Shown piece by piece: positions 11,401 to 23,894 of a stretch of 64,000 nucleotides of DNA. The notes under the pieces are model-generated. The model saw nothing but the letters and a program-made list of their open reading frames with translations, made no database searches and was not told the DNA's origin. The DNA is taken from the NCBI GenBank assembly GCA_026008535.1, contig BRKX01000015.1:24635501-24699500 (forward strand), given 5' to 3'. Made by a program: the position numbers and the translations under genes. Origin of the DNA: Perilla frutescens (lineage: Eukaryota; Streptophyta; Magnoliopsida; Lamiales; Lamiaceae). Position 1 is the stretch's first letter; every line of letters begins with the position of its first letter.

Positions 11401-13722
11401 ATGTTATAATAGTTCCTAAAATTTCTTGCTAAATTTCCAAGATTTTAATATAGTTTCCGTCATTTTTTTCAATTTTCTGCGATATCGATATGCGATATAT
11501 CCGTAAAATTGAAGTTGCGATATATGGTACCATAGTGATATTTTCATCTTTGCTAAAGACGACACGATCATGATCAAATTTTAGGAAGTTAAGGCTTCAC
11601 TCTAAGGAGTTGCTAGAGATGCTGAATCAGATCTTGTGAATAGATAGGAATAGCTTAGCTACAGAGCCACTCATAGCCTAAACTACAATGTGACTTCATC
11701 TCTTTCTTTTTGGTTAATATGAGCTGTACTGGATGCAAAATCACTTCATAATTTGTACTGTCAGGCATAATGATTCAAAAATTTAAATATACGCTGTTAG
11801 AGCAGTTTTCTTTTTTGTTTTTTTTTGTTTTTCCTGCTTTTGACATGCGTGATTATGTTGTTTCAGGATAACCAACAGATAAATATTCACCCACAGAAAA
11901 GATAAATATAAAAACAACTTAACAGCTCTCCTCACAGAAAAAAAAAAGAAAAAGAAAAAGAAAAGACAACTTAACTGTTAATCTGTTACACATGCAAAAA
12001 TTAACTTGTTCATATAATATAGCAAACTGAAAATAAATAAATGTTTCAAAAGCATTATGAAAAAATTCATGCAGAACAGTAAGTTAACCTAATAAATTTC
12101 ATCAAATAAAGATGGAACGAAGTGGCAATACCTGTAATCTATGCAAGCAACCATAACATCTCTGTCTGATAACTGTTGCCCGAGAAGAGAACCCCATGCT
12201 TTATAGCTGCATCAGCAAAAATGCTTATCAGAATATTAGGATAAGAGGTCAAAGGTATGAAGCTTAGCCATACAAAAAAGTTCTATAATTCCAATTCATG
12301 AAAAGATGAAAACTGCAATCTAGATCTGATCTCCTGCAATGGTTTATGATTTAAACTATCTCTTTAAACGTCGAATAATTTTAGAGCAGAATGTCATGAA
12401 GTACTATGTTATCAAACTTTCAAAAGAAGTACTATATATGTTATCAAAAGGAAACAAGGAAGAAAGCATACCCAATAATCCAGGCTCCACCAGTTACAAA
12501 TGCAACTACTGGCTTTGGTCCATCACTAGTTTTAGGTAAATACAGATCCAGCCTGCACCCATAAATTCTTAGTCATGTAAAAAACAACAAAAAGATAAAA
12601 GGAAACTCAGAAAAAACGTAATACAATGAATTTTCTATAATGGATCTTAGTGAAAGCTCACCTATTTCTGGGAAGGTCTCCATAAACTATACCTCTACGT
12701 ACTCTGTCAGAGAAGAAATAATAATATCCCACTGCAATAGAATTACAAAAAAAATTAAGGGCACGCACGTTTAACCAATATTTATGCTCCATAGAATGGC
12801 AAAGTACAGGATAATGCATATGGAGCATACTATAACATCATTTAAATATTCAACATGGCATATATCTAGACATACAAACCTTGAAGAAATCCAGGAAAAA
12901 GAAGCATAGAATAACAACCGAGTGCAAGAAATCTGGTGATCCATCTGTAGCCTACCCTGAAAAAACATAAAGCTTAGAATGTGCATGGAAGCTAAGCTTA
13001 AACAATACTTGTGCTCGAAAGAGAAAAAAACAACAATTTCTTTTACAGTTAAGATATAAAATTATAAAATTGATCACATAACTAAATTTATCTTAATTTC
13101 TTCTTAAGCTCTCAATCCAAATCTTTTTAAGAATTACACCATCCAAATTGGGGCTCTAATTATTTATAAGGTCAACAATCTTAACCAGTAATGCACAACA
13201 TCATATTCTGAAACACTAATCAACAAAAACAACAATCAAATCCATAAACTTTCAAGCAAAAACCAAATCATATCAATCAAATCTTCCAAGAATAATAATA
13301 AGAAGTGCAGAACATGAGAATTTTTACCCAAGATATCGCAGCAACTTAAATCCAAGCCGAGTAACTAGATAAGTGTCCGAGGCAGCTCCTCCCACGCCTT
13401 GACGGAAAGAGCGGCGAGTATTGCCGGAAAGAGTCAAAAGGGAGTTATCGCTGGCCACGCGCCGCCGTCTCTTCTTCTGCTGATAGGAATTCGAATTCGC
13501 CGTCTCCGTGTAACTCGAAGTTCTCGGAATTAATGGTCTTGTTTCATTCTTCTTCTCCTCCTCCAACGAAGGCGGCATCAAGATCCTCGTCACCGCCGCG
13601 CCTAAATCATCTTCCGATCCGATCAGCATTGCGGCGGAGGCCGCCGCCGACGCGGACTTGATCATCGAAGAGGACGACGACGAGCCGTTCGGAATGGATA
13701 CGGGGAGTATATTTGGCTTCAT
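8438..13722 (-). CDS. ICME: Isoprenylcysteine alpha-carbonyl methylesterase
   Basis: ICME removes the methyl ester from prenylated C-terminal cysteines at ER/Golgi-type membranes, reversing ICMT; in Arabidopsis this affects ABA signalling. Eleven exons in transcription order: 13722-13328, 12956-12880, 12731-12662, 12552-12472, 12206-12132, 9752-9651, 9547-9410, 9292-9227, 9150-9007, 8839-8749, 8599-8438. All phases join to 466 codons. The N-terminus (about 110 residues) is Ser/Ala-rich and basic. It is followed by RYLGVGYRW, a hydrophobic membrane stretch (ALGCYSMLLFPGFL), the oxyanion motif TGGAW, the nucleophile GQSAGAH (exon 7), HGSADYSIP with the likely catalytic Asp, and GKTHTD with the catalytic His. 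The C-terminus is HIVSPF. An in-frame ATG at 13806 would add 28 residues; 13722 is preferred because MKPNILPVS resembles family starts. ICME-LIKE paralogs are the alternative. Confidence 0.93.
8680..8698. repeat. Poly-C tract (poly-G on the coding strand) in the last ICME intron
   Basis: Nineteen consecutive C on the plus strand between 8600 and 8748, so G19 in the ICME transcript. Such runs can form G-quadruplexes and are error-prone in sequencing. Confidence 0.9.
10560..11552 (-). mobile_element. hAT-type transposon relic inside ICME intron 5
   Basis: Its right part (11380-11552) is the reverse complement of 25954-26130, and its left part (10560-10795) is the reverse complement of 33540-33790, the two ends of the hAT copy at 25954-33903. 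It ends GATATTTTCATCTTTG, close to the other copy's terminus. In 10970-11060 a frame reads EWWVTYGHLSP, then RILSKC, resembling the hAT dimerisation domain, but broken by stops. The left terminus is diverged or lost and no duplication was found. It accounts for much of the 2.4-kb intron (9753-12131). Confidence 0.7.
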
Positions 13723-14600
13723 GTTGGAACGTATATGTACACCGTATACCTGCGCGTATAAATACGTAGTTCGGAGACAGCTAGGATTATTACAGTTGGG
13801 ATTCAATTTCGAATCCCAACTGATTTGTTAAGGTTTCTGTAGTGATTAATGAATGAACGATGGAAGTTATTAAACAAAGATTTGAGGAAATCTGGAGAAT
13901 TTGGATTGTACAGTGTTTGAGTTCGATTTCTCTTCAGTTTGAATTAATGGGGGATGTGGAAGGAAGAAGGTGGGACTGGCGGGACCCATTGTCCTCACGC
14001 CACGTGGTGTCTTGCGATAGGCTTGTCCTTTCTTGAGATTCTAAATTCTCCTTCGCCTCCTTTTCCTTTTCACACTAAATTTTTTTGTTACTATTGCTAT
14101 AATAATTAATTAATATTTTATCTGTATATTCCACAAATTTATGTCTATATAATATATAAAAGTAAGATAGTCACTGTAAATAGAAATTATTTTAACACTC
14201 GAGTGCTGTGTAGTAATATATAAGACGATCTTATTTTTTGAGCAATATGATTTAGTTTCTGAAATCTTATTAGAGGAATTGTGGAATGATCATATGGAAG
14301 CTATTTAAACTTTCGAATTAAACTGCATAAAAATAATATTTCACGTTTTGCTCAAATTAATATTTTAATCTATTAAAAAGTGCAATTTTTTTTTATGATT
14401 TGACATTTTTTAGCGAATTTTTTTCCTGAAAATTGTGCACTACTTTATTTTCAATATTATACATTACTTTTTCTTTTTTAAAAATACTATTTTTCATCTA
14501 AATTTACTTTGTTCATCTGATGAAAAAAAAAAACTAATTCAAAAATTTTGTGGCTTTTAATTTGTTGATCTATTTGTATATTTACAAGACACCTGTTTTT
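13723..14600. other. ICME 5' flank and AT-rich spacer
   Basis: This is the upstream side of the minus-strand ICME gene. CACGTGG at about 14000 (in GCCACGTGGTG) is a G-box-like site about 280 nt from the chosen ATG. No convincing TATA box on the minus strand was identified. The remainder is AT-rich and featureless. Confidence 0.4.
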
Positions 14601-14639
14601 TATTTATGATGGACCAAAATTTTATGTTAATTATTATGA

Positions 14640-16220
14640 TTATTTTCATTATGATGGGTGAATAATCTAATATATTAATGTAAAATATTTTTAATTTTTA
14701 ATTTAATTAAATATATTAGATAAATCAGGATCTACATCCAAATAATTCAATTAAATATATTTAAATTTTCAAATTAAATGTATTAATTGAACTTATCAAT
14801 TTCATATGAAATATTTTAAAAATTTTGATGTTAACATATTAAATTTTTTGACTTTAAATATATTTTAAATAGTTAAAACTTATATATTATTATTTTTCAA
14901 ACAAAATTCATCCCACATTGGAGAACTTACCAATATTGTTATGCATGAACAAACTATACATTATTAGGCCCAAAATTGCTATTTCCATCTTTCTTAGTCT
15001 TTCGTTTAAGATCAATTGTAATATTTTCAAATTTGGTTTTATTAATTTAATAGCAAATAGTAAATATATTTCAAATTTATAAAGTTTAAGTATTTGAAAA
15101 TTTAAAATTTAAATTAAATATATTAAAATTTTTGAATAAAATAATTTCAATGTATTAATTTAAATGTGTTTAATTTTTAAGTTTGTTAAATATATTAAAA
15201 GTAATCAAGATACACATCCATAATTTTAAATTAAATATACTTAAATTTTTTAATTAAATGTATTACTCATTGAACTTAGCAATTAATTGTTAAATATATT
15301 TATAATTTTGAAGTCAACATATTTAAGTCATCAACTTTAAATATATTTTAAATAGTTAAAATTTATTTTTTTATATTTCAAACAAAATTCATCTCGTATA
15401 AGAGAACTTATAATTATTATTATGCATGAACACATTATAAATTATGAGGCCCAACAATAATCTTTCTACCTTTCTCAGTCATTCAGTAAAAATCAAGTGT
15501 AATATTCATATTTGATATTATCATTTTAATATTAAATATATTTTAAATGTTAAATTTATAGATTTGAATGGAATTAAACATAAAAAGCTCAAATAAAATA
15601 TTTAAAAATATTTATTTAAATTTTCTATTTATAATTAATTAAATGTATTTTAAAACAAATCAAGATCCATGTGCAAAATTTTAAATTAAATATATTAATT
15701 GATCTAATCATTTTAATCTTAGATATTTTTAAAATTTTAAAGTTATCATATTTAAGTTTTCAACTTTGATATATATTAAATATTTAAAACTTATATACTT
15801 TAATTTTTCAACCAAAATTTATACCACACCGAAGAACTAAGAAATATTACTATATATGAACAAATTATAAGTTGTGAGGCTCAACAATAGTCTCTACACA
15901 TTTCTCGGTATTTTAGTTAAAACTCAAAATCAAGTGTAATATCAACAATAGTCTCTATACATTTCTCGGTCTTTCAGTTAAGACCAAGTGTAATATTTAT
16001 ATTTGATATCTGATTTTATCAATTTAAAATTACACAGATTTCAAATTTTTAAAAATTAAATATTTTAAAATTATAATTTTGAATTAAATATATTCAAAAT
16101 TTTGAATAAAATATTTCAAATATATTGATTTAAAATATTTTTAATTTATTAAGTTAATTAACTATATAAAAATTCAAGATCCACACTCAAATCTTTAAAG
16201 ACAATATACTTGACTTTTTT
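14640..16220. repeat. Degenerate AT-rich tandem repeat, period about 450-515 bp
   Basis: The same order of landmarks recurs: ATCAGGATCTACATCC (14724), ATCAAGATACACATCC (15204), ATCAAGATCC (15659) and TTCAAGATCC (16173). Each of the first three is followed by AAATGTATTA- or AAATATATTA-like stretches, CAAACAAAATTCAT- or CAACCAAAATTTAT-like blocks (about 14888, 15378, 15819), then ATGCATGAAC or ATATGAAC, then TTAGTC/CAGTC..AATTGTAATATT or its variants. No open frame is present. Three full units plus part of a fourth are visible, with heavy divergence. Confidence 0.65.
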
Positions 16221-16502
16221 AATACACACACACACTTACCACTTCTCTTTCATTTTTATTTTTTTGTAGATTTATAAAGTTCTACTTTTGCATATCAGTT
16301 CTTGAGACCGTGATATTTTGTTTCTCTACATGTAGGTTCATAAAGTTATATGTAATAACATATAACAATATAGCAATTCATTTAAAAAGACAGAAACATC
16401 ACAATCCATGTATTTAATTCGATGGTCTTTTCTTTTATAGAGTCAAAAGAGATGATTGGCACATATTCTATTGAAAAATACTAAGATTATAAAACTCGTT
16501 AC

Positions 16503-16531
16503 GTGCTAGGCGAGTGGAAGGTGCCTAGCAC
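16503..16531. repeat. Inverted repeat GTGCTAGGC / GCCTAGCAC
   Basis: Two perfect 9-bp arms separated by 11 nt, followed by further CTAGG words to 16548. Probably the end of an old DNA transposon, but no partner end was found. The flanking 16600-16815 contains two related blocks (around 16620 and 16740) sharing CCAC(C/A)T(C/T)GGTTGTA. Confidence 0.6.
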
Positions 16532-16897
16532 CTAGGTTGCCTAGGCGTTTTTATTTTTTATAATATATTGTTACATATTGTTATTTACATATTAATTTTT
16601 CATTTACCCTATATTCCACCTCGGTTGTAAATTGGAAAATTGGAATGCGGGTTATTATTTAAAAGAGTGAGCAACCTTAAATAGAAACCTCAAATTAATT
16701 CTCCAACTTTTTTCCAATTTTCCTATTTCCTATATCCACATTGGTTGTAGCATGTAGGTAGAAGAATTGAGATGTAGGTTGTTGTATAAAAACCGTGGAA
16801 AACCTTAATTTTTTTATTTGGTCATATTTTGAACCAAAAAATTAAAGTAAAATGAAAAAATTAATCGGTACTGAGGTTACCTGGGCGGTGAGAACTC

Positions 16898-18151
16898 TGT
16901 TGTGTGGTATTACACTTTGACTGGAATCGTTACAATTGAAGTACAAGACAAAAGAGGTAGAAGTAAAACAATTACAATAAACTGAATGTAAACAAAGTAA
17001 ATGAGAAACTGGAACCGATATGCAGATTCCGGCAAGCCGAGTCGAGGGGACCTCTCTCCGCAAGACAATTACGCCCCGGCTAGTGCTCATGGTTTGGCGG
17101 ATGTCTTTCAAAGATGAAACGGCTTCGTCCTTCCGGCAGTAGCACCACAAGTCCGGCAAGGCTCCGGTGAACTAGACAATGTCGAGAACTGAGAGGCTGA
17201 GGACTCGAAGGGAACTTGTATGCAGCAAGATGATTTATGCAGAATGTAGCATTGGAAGCCATGCAGGATGTCCTGTTTATAGGCACATCTCCACTGCAGG
17301 GGATAGCATGGTTTGAGGGCATTCAAACCAGGTGTTGTAACCTCCAGGAGTTATAGCTTGCCATTTAAGCCTCCAGGAGTTACCTTGTGCAGAGCCTGAC
17401 ATGTGTCCAAGGCAGCTGCAAGCATTGACTCCCGACAGGAGTTACTGTCGGTTACAGCCCAGCCACTAACTCCACTAGCTCCAGGTGGCAGTTACACACT
17501 TGAAGACTCTTAACTCATGGGAGTTACACCCTTCAAGGCTGGACAAGCACCATGTACCACTAAGTGCATCCACGACCCGATCAATCGATCCGCTCCATGG
17601 CCATTATAGACCCGCCAACCCGCTCCCCGTCGACCATTTCTGTATAATGACCCATCGACCCGCTTCATGACCCGACCGTTTCTGTACCGTAAAACTGGTA
17701 CGGCTAAGTCCCACAAGCCCACGTACGCCCAAAGTCCACCCAAAGTCCAATTGCCAAGATCCGAGGACGAGGACGAGGGCACGAGCACGGGCACGGACGG
17801 GCGCGCGCGTGTGGGCTCATGGCCCATATCCTTATGCACTTAATTACTTCACTTAAGTGTTAATACACTTAAATACACTTCTTAACTTGATTAAGAAATC
17901 AATGTGAGATTATTTAATGTGTCTTAAACACATTATCCCGCACACCATAAATGCCCAATCGTATGACCAACTTCAACAATTTATTTCTCACTCACCGAAA
18001 ATCGGATTTGAGCAAATAAAAATACTACGATTATCTACTCACAACATAGAACAATTGTACGGTATTTAATTCCTCCAAAATTAAATAACCCGGTCACAAT
18101 AAATCGGATAAAATGAGTCAAAACTCCATTTATTAATCCAATTTTCCAACA
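16898..18151 (-). repeat. 3' LTR of truncated Copia element A
   Basis: On the minus strand the LTR starts TGTTGGAAAATTGG right after a polypurine tract (CATGTGGGGGAT, 18163-18152). A TATA-like box (CCTATAAACAGG, plus-strand region 17273-17285) is suitably placed for LTR transcription. The far end is placed at ...CCACACAACA (16898) from the terminal CA rule only, since no second LTR is available for comparison. GC-rich U3/R sequence fills 17400-17830. Confidence 0.6.
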
Positions 18152-18706
18152 ATCCCCCACATGAGTGGAAATAGTGCATGCATGTATGCAGACAAGCAAC
18201 CCAGTTCTCTAGAAACACAACTGTAACATGATAGGTAGCTTGTGACTTTGAACCTTCCATATTTCAACATTATCGAGTATACCGGCTGTTTAGTGAACAC
18301 GATGCCTTGAACTATACATCCTTAGTGTATACCGAGACAATAGTATTGAAAACAGCTATGTCTCAAACATTATCTGTTCTCACGTTTGTCTCCTTTTCAG
18401 ACCATGGACAACCTCTTTGAATTCATAAGTATCTTTTAGAAGCGGCCCCCACTTCTCACTTATATAGGTGATCTCCTCTTCCGAGTATCCTGCCATACTC
18501 AACCTCATTAGGTTTAGGAATTATTAAAAGTCATAGGACTTATCCTCACCACATTGACAGGTGTGCACTTGGTTTACTCACAGGGAAAAGGTTCACTTAT
18601 AAGTTTCCAAGTGCTACCAAACTGAACGTTTGTAGCTTAGTTTTCTCATTAAACCAAGTTCTTGAGATCTCCAGTCATCATGGTTGGGTTACCACTACAA
18701 GCATTC
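18152..18706 (-). other. 3' untranslated part of Copia element A
   Basis: This lies between the RNase H frame end and the LTR. It contains the polypurine tract at its LTR end and no coding sequence that I recognise. Confidence 0.6.
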
Positions 18707-21215
18707 TTAGAGTGTGGATTTTAAACTCATTTCCTCTAGCAACTTAGCCATTTGATCTCGGTTTAACCCTTTGGTTAGCGGATCCGCTAGATTATCTGTT
18801 GACTTCACATAATCAACTGAGATAATCCCACTTGAGATCATATGCCTCACAGTATTATGTCTCCGACGTATGTGTCGAGACTTACCATTATACATAGCAT
18901 TATGTGCCCTCCCGATAGCCGCTTGACTATCACAGTGAATCATCACTGGTGACACTGGTTTTTTCCAGCATGGAATATCCTCTAGAAAGTTGCGAAGCCA
19001 TTCCGCTTCTTCACAAGCTTTATCCAAAGTGATAAACTTAGATTCCATGGTAGAACGGGCTATACAAGTTTGTTTTGTGGATTTCCACGACACTGAATAG
19101 GTGCTTATTTCAGACCGTACAACGATCTAACAAGTTTACACACCTTTCGTTCTTGCCCTGGTGCAACAAACCCTTCAGGTTGTTCAATGTATATTTCATC
19201 CTCTAGCTCAACATTCAGAAACACGGTCGTTACATCCATTTGATGAATTTCAAGATTGTGCAAAACAGCAATCGCTAAAAGCACCCGAATAGATGTAATC
19301 CGTGTTACTGGTGAGTAGGTATCGAAGAAATCATACCCATCTTTTTGTCTAAAGCCTTTGGCAACCAAACGAGCTTTATACTTATCAACAGAACCATCTG
19401 CCTTATATTTTCATTTTAGGATCCATTTGCATCCTAACGGCTTACACCCACTTTGGAGATCTGTCAACACCCAAGTGTGATTTTGCATGATAGAATCGAT
19501 TTCACTATTGATAGCTTCTTTCCAGAACGCAGCATCTGGACTAGATAGAGCTTCTTTCAAAGACTTTGGCTCATCATCCAACATATAGGTGATGAAATTC
19601 GGACCAAAAGTCTTAGCCGTCCTAGCTCGTTTGCTACGTCTTGGTTCTTCATCCACAGGATCAGAACTAGTAGCAGCTTCAGGAGTTCGTTTCTCAGAAC
19701 TACCTTCTGCCCTATCCTTATCTTTACAAGGATAGACATTTTCGAAGAATATAGCATTCCTCGACTCCATCATCGTTCCTTCAGTCAACTCGGGAATCTC
19801 CGATTTATGAATAAGAAAACGATATGCACTACTGTTAAGTGCATACCCAACAAAGATAGAATCAACCGTTTTAGGGCCGGTTCTAACTTGTTTAGGAAGT
19901 GGCACTTCAATCTTAGCCAAACACCCCCATACTTTGAGGTATTTATAAGACGGCGTGCGTCCTTTCCACAACTTGTAAGGCGTTACATCCTTACCCTTAA
20001 GTTGAATTTTGTTCAGGATATAGTTGGCTGTTAACATAGCTTCCCCCCACAAGTTTTATGGTAATCCTGAACTTATCAACAAAGCATTCATCATCTCCTT
20101 AAGAGTTCATTTTTTGCGTCCACCAACACCATTAGACTGTGGTGAATAGGGAGCCGTAGTTTGATGAATTATACCCGCCTCTACGCATAACTCTTCAAAC
20201 GGGACAACATATTCTCCACCTCTATCACTTCGAATTGCTTTAATTCGACCGCTTAGTTGATTTTCAGCTTCATTCTTGAAGTTCTTAAAAGCTTCAATCG
20301 CTTCATCTTTACTTCTTAAAAGATAAAGATAACAGTACTTTATGCAATCGTCAATAAAAGTAATAAAGTACTTTTTACCGCCTCTAGTTTGAACAAACTT
20401 TAAGTCACACATGTCTGTGTGAATTAAATCTAGAGGTTTAGTGCTCCGTTGAACTGAATAAAATGGTAACTTTGCCAATTTTGCCTCGACACAAACTTCA
20501 CATTTGTTTTGGGTATTAAATTGGTTTACTTTTAGCAAATCTAAATTTACTAAATATTTTATAGCATTTAGATTAACATGTCCTAATCTACACTGCCATA
20601 AATTCGAGCACTCAACAAGTAAGTAAGCAGAAGAATTCACTTTATTAGCACTTTCTTTGGCGATACGGCACATAGTCATTACATTCATTTTGAAGAGTCC
20701 ATTGGCAAGATAGCCCCGACCAAGGAACCTTCCATACTTGCTTAAAATAAACTTTTCAGACTCAAACACTAGTCTAAAACCATGATTGATTAACAATGAA
20801 CCCGAAACCAAATTCTTGCGGATGTCCGGAACATGCAGCACATCCTTCAATGTTAGCTCTTAGCCTGAAGTCAGCTTCAAAACCACGTTGCCTACACCAA
20901 CCACTTCAGACGAGGCTTCATTCCCCATGTGCAACTTTCTACCTTCAACATCTTTGTAGGTAGCAAATGAGCCCTTGTTCGAGTAAACATGATAAGTAGC
21001 CCCGGTGTCAACGAGCCACTCTCTCGGGTTGTCCACGTGATTGGCTTCAAACACAACGGTAGCCAAATCAACATCATCCCAATCATCTTGACGGGCCTTG
21101 CCTTTGCCTTTGTTGTTATGTTCCACCAAGTGCGCACCATAATTGGTACGCTTCTTCTTTGGAGCCATGCAATGTTTGGACATGTGCCCCGGCTTGTCGA
21201 GAAGTTTGGTTGTTG
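18707..21215 (-). pseudogene. Copia gag-pol remnant (element A), 5'-truncated and internally deleted
   Basis: In transcription order: the end of a gag zinc knuckle (GHMSKHC, about 21185), a protease core with DTGATYHV (about 21015), a GAG-pre-integrase segment with CRLGHVN and CEVC (about 20640-20510), and integrase (HTDMCDL, RSDRGGEYV). The usual catalytic Glu after QSNGV is Gly. RT start follows (GCKWILK, LVAKGFRQK, MDVTTVFLN, LYGLK). The frame then jumps at about 19095 directly to RNase H (SWKSTKQTCIARSTMESKFI, LADPLTKGL). The central RT with the YVDD site is therefore deleted. Stops and frame changes occur near 19400, 20055-20107 and 20855. Non-functional. Confidence 0.9.
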
Positions 21216-23042
21216 GTGGGTCTCATAGCATAAATTAAATAATATTTATTACTTTTTAACCAAAATATATCTATTTAATCTCTTTCATTGATTTTATTAA
21301 TTTTATTAGTAAAATCATATTTAATTTAGTGCTTAGACACATACTAAAGAAAGAGAATCGAATTATGGATTTAATTAGTAGTTTAAATTTGTAATTTTAG
21401 TTAGAGTACGTTTCAAAATATCTATATTAATAACTAATCTAAATTTAAATTTTAAAATAATTAAATCTTCTTATTATTTTTAAGTTTAAATTTAAGTTAG
21501 CCAGTAAATTAAATTTTTTACTTAATGAATTGATTTTTATCTATCTTAATTGTGAAATGTGATTGAGTACCATTATATATATTTTTAATGTTCTCGAATT
21601 TTTATTTAAGTTATGAATTCGTGAATGTTAAATAATAATTTACATTATTAAAGTTAGGGAGAAAATAAAGTAAAATAAGAAGTGAGACAGTGTCATCAAC
21701 TCTAGTAATAATAAACTACAGTACATCTACAATACATTATTAAAACAACATTGCTAGAGTAGCTAACACCACTCTGAAGATCGTGAGTAGACTTAGTGGT
21801 AGTTTGAAGCTGTTACTTCGAGTCCATAACTATTGTGAAGACATGAGGAACTGCTGGAGCTACTAATGAAGAGTATTTAAGGTCATCCTCGACCTTGAAT
21901 TCAAGCATACAAGTAGAGAAAATATCACTCAAATTGTGAGAAAATCCAGGGCTCGTATCTTGTGTTTGTTCTATCGTCTAGATCAACTAGTGATGAATTC
22001 ATGTTAGTTGAGTGTGTAGGTGCAAATTAAGTTGAGTGTTATATGCTCTTCGAGTAGATACATTGTAACTACCTAGTTTAATACATAGTGATTTTGTGTA
22101 AGATTTATTCTAGGGAGTGAACTAAGATTACTTATTTTTATGTTTTATAGAGTGTTGTCGAGGGAGTGAACTGAGACAATTTCTGTATTTTTTTGTTGAA
22201 TCATTTGTGATAGTGAATTTAGAGGCACACATCGTAAGGTATGTGATTTAAAACTATTTTGTGCAAATATCTTTTATTTCCACTATATGATTGAATACAT
22301 AGTGGTAACCATAGCTTTAACGTTACTCTTAACATTATTAGTAATATTTGCACTGTTGTTTGTTTTTACAGTAATTAAGGCAACAAATTGCAACATATAA
22401 TAATATGAGTGTAGATATCTATTTGTAATGGTTTCTGAATATGAAATATCGAGAGACAAAACAATCAAGAGAAGCCAACAACTATGCTGGAGGTGTAATC
22501 CTGCGTAAAACTATTTATATAGGTGTACAATTAAACATATGTATATAAGGGGGCTTCAATTCTTTTGGAGGCCTAAGGCGACAGCCTAACTTGCTTCAAA
22601 GGCATACCGACCTTGCGTATTACTATTCTCTATGTTGTTTTGGATGTTAGCCTTAAAACTTGTTTTCATTCTCATTAATATTCTTACTACCTTACCATAG
22701 AGATTATTAATTTGAAAGATATGGTCACTAACTCTCCACAACATTGTTCGGGGAAGATTGTGTACTACCATGTGAAGTCTATAGTTAGTTGGAATAAAAC
22801 ATTTGTTTTGATCATATTTTTTCATCACACATAAAATGTTTGTTTCTTATCCCACATTATGAATAGTGAGACATATACCGTGGCTAATGAAAGATCATAA
22901 GAAACATTTTATATTAAGGAACTCTTTTACTCTAGCTTTTGCCTTAACAAAAGAAAAGGTTAAACATTCATATTTATACTTATGATTCTTTAAATGAATG
23001 GAGATGATATTACCAACACATATTTGATCCAATGATCATTAT
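21216..23042. other. AT-rich stretch with a possible old LTR end
   Basis: No gene is recognised. 21740-22300 has the look of a decayed Copia LTR: repeated GGGAGTGAACT(A/G)AGA words at about 22114 and 22160, and GTGCAAATATCTTTTATTTCCAC followed by TGGTAACCATAGC, which could be a decayed initiator-Met primer site. 22555-22605 is G/C-richer (GGAGGCCTAAGGCGACAGCC) and resembles ends of old hAT elements. All of this is weak. Confidence 0.3.
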
Positions 23043-23279
23043 TATAAGCTATTTGCAAAATTCTTTTATCTAGATTAAGTTTCTAGAATGAACTCAAAAA
23101 ATTAATATTATAAGCTACTTGAAAAATTCTTTTATCTAGATTAAGTTTCTAGAATGAACTCAAAAAATTAATAGGCTAGTTGTAGAATATAAATTTATTA
23201 CTTTTTTTTTTGTCAAGGGTAACCCAATTAATAGGCTAGTTGTAGAATATAAATTTATTACTTTTTTTGTCAAGGGTAA
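23043..23279. repeat. Two adjacent local tandem duplications
   Basis: A unit of about 62 bp (ATTATAAGCTA, then TCTTTTATCTAGATTAAG) is present at 23041-23102 and 23107-23168. Next to it a unit of about 58 bp (AATTAATAGGCTAGTTGTAG to GTCAAGGGTAAC) is present at 23166-23223 and 23226-23280. The second unit includes the tail of the SINE that follows, so the SINE tail plus its flank was duplicated after insertion. Confidence 0.75.
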
Positions 23280-23476
23280 CATCCGGCCGCTATCGAGGTG
23301 CGTATTGGGTACATCCCGTCCCTGTGTAATAGCTTGCAAATCACACAGGGGGTTAATCACATTTGGCAAACCATGTATGACAGACTCACACCTAGTGGTG
23401 TTGGTGGTGGGACTCGAACTTGAGACCTTTGGCCTCAAGATAACACCACTCCACTACTAGGCTATCCCCAAGAGAC
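23264..23476 (-). mobile_element. tRNA-derived SINE with 15-bp target duplication
   Basis: Read on the minus strand it starts GTCTCTTGGGGATAG. It has an A box (TAGCCTAGTAGTGG, 23464-23451) and a B box (GTTCGAGTCCC, 23419-23409) at tRNA-like spacing, and ends CCCTTGACAAAAAAA. The flanks ATAAATTTATTACTT (23249-23263) and ATAAATCTATTACTT (23477-23491) are a 15-bp duplication with one mismatch. These are the hallmarks of a plant tRNA-type SINE; the family name is not known to me. Confidence 0.88.
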
Positions 23477-23501
23477 ATAAATCTATTACTTTGAGATTAT
23501 G

Positions 23502-23516
23502 TGTGTGTGTGTGTGT
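23502..23516. repeat. (GT)n microsatellite
   Basis: Short GT run just outside the SINE target duplication. Confidence 0.8.
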
Positions 23517-23894
23517 CTAGGGAATGAATCAAATATAAATCATTTCCTAGTGTGTAAATTATAAATCAATCTCTCATCATCCATTTAAAAAAATACACAT
23601 CCAAGATTTGGAGGAATATTCGGTGACAATTTTGTAATTTTCACTACTTTTTTCAGTCGGCAGGGGCATTTCCATCTATTTTTTTGAAAAAACGTTGATG
23701 TCATGCTAACTCAATATCTAAAAAATTTCTTAAAATTTCAAACGATCATAACTTCCTCATTTTTTATCGGATTAATGCAAATAATATATCAAATTTAAAA
23801 TGTTTTAATCCTCTTTCATTTAAGATCAAGCATATGTTCATCTGAAAAAATATGGACAAAAATTATAAAAGATCTGTTTTTTATGCGTATTCAA

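Noticed and set aside
13723..13806. Upstream in-frame ATG for ICME (28 extra residues)
   Set aside because: The extra N-terminus is unlike the family; the downstream ATG at 13722 gives a typical start. It remains an alternative.
22586..22828. Minus-strand 80-residue ORF
   Set aside because: No recognisable domain, AT-rich codons, no neighbours that support a gene.
23405..23470. tRNA gene on the minus strand
   Set aside because: A and B boxes are present but no cloverleaf; target duplication and tail show a SINE.
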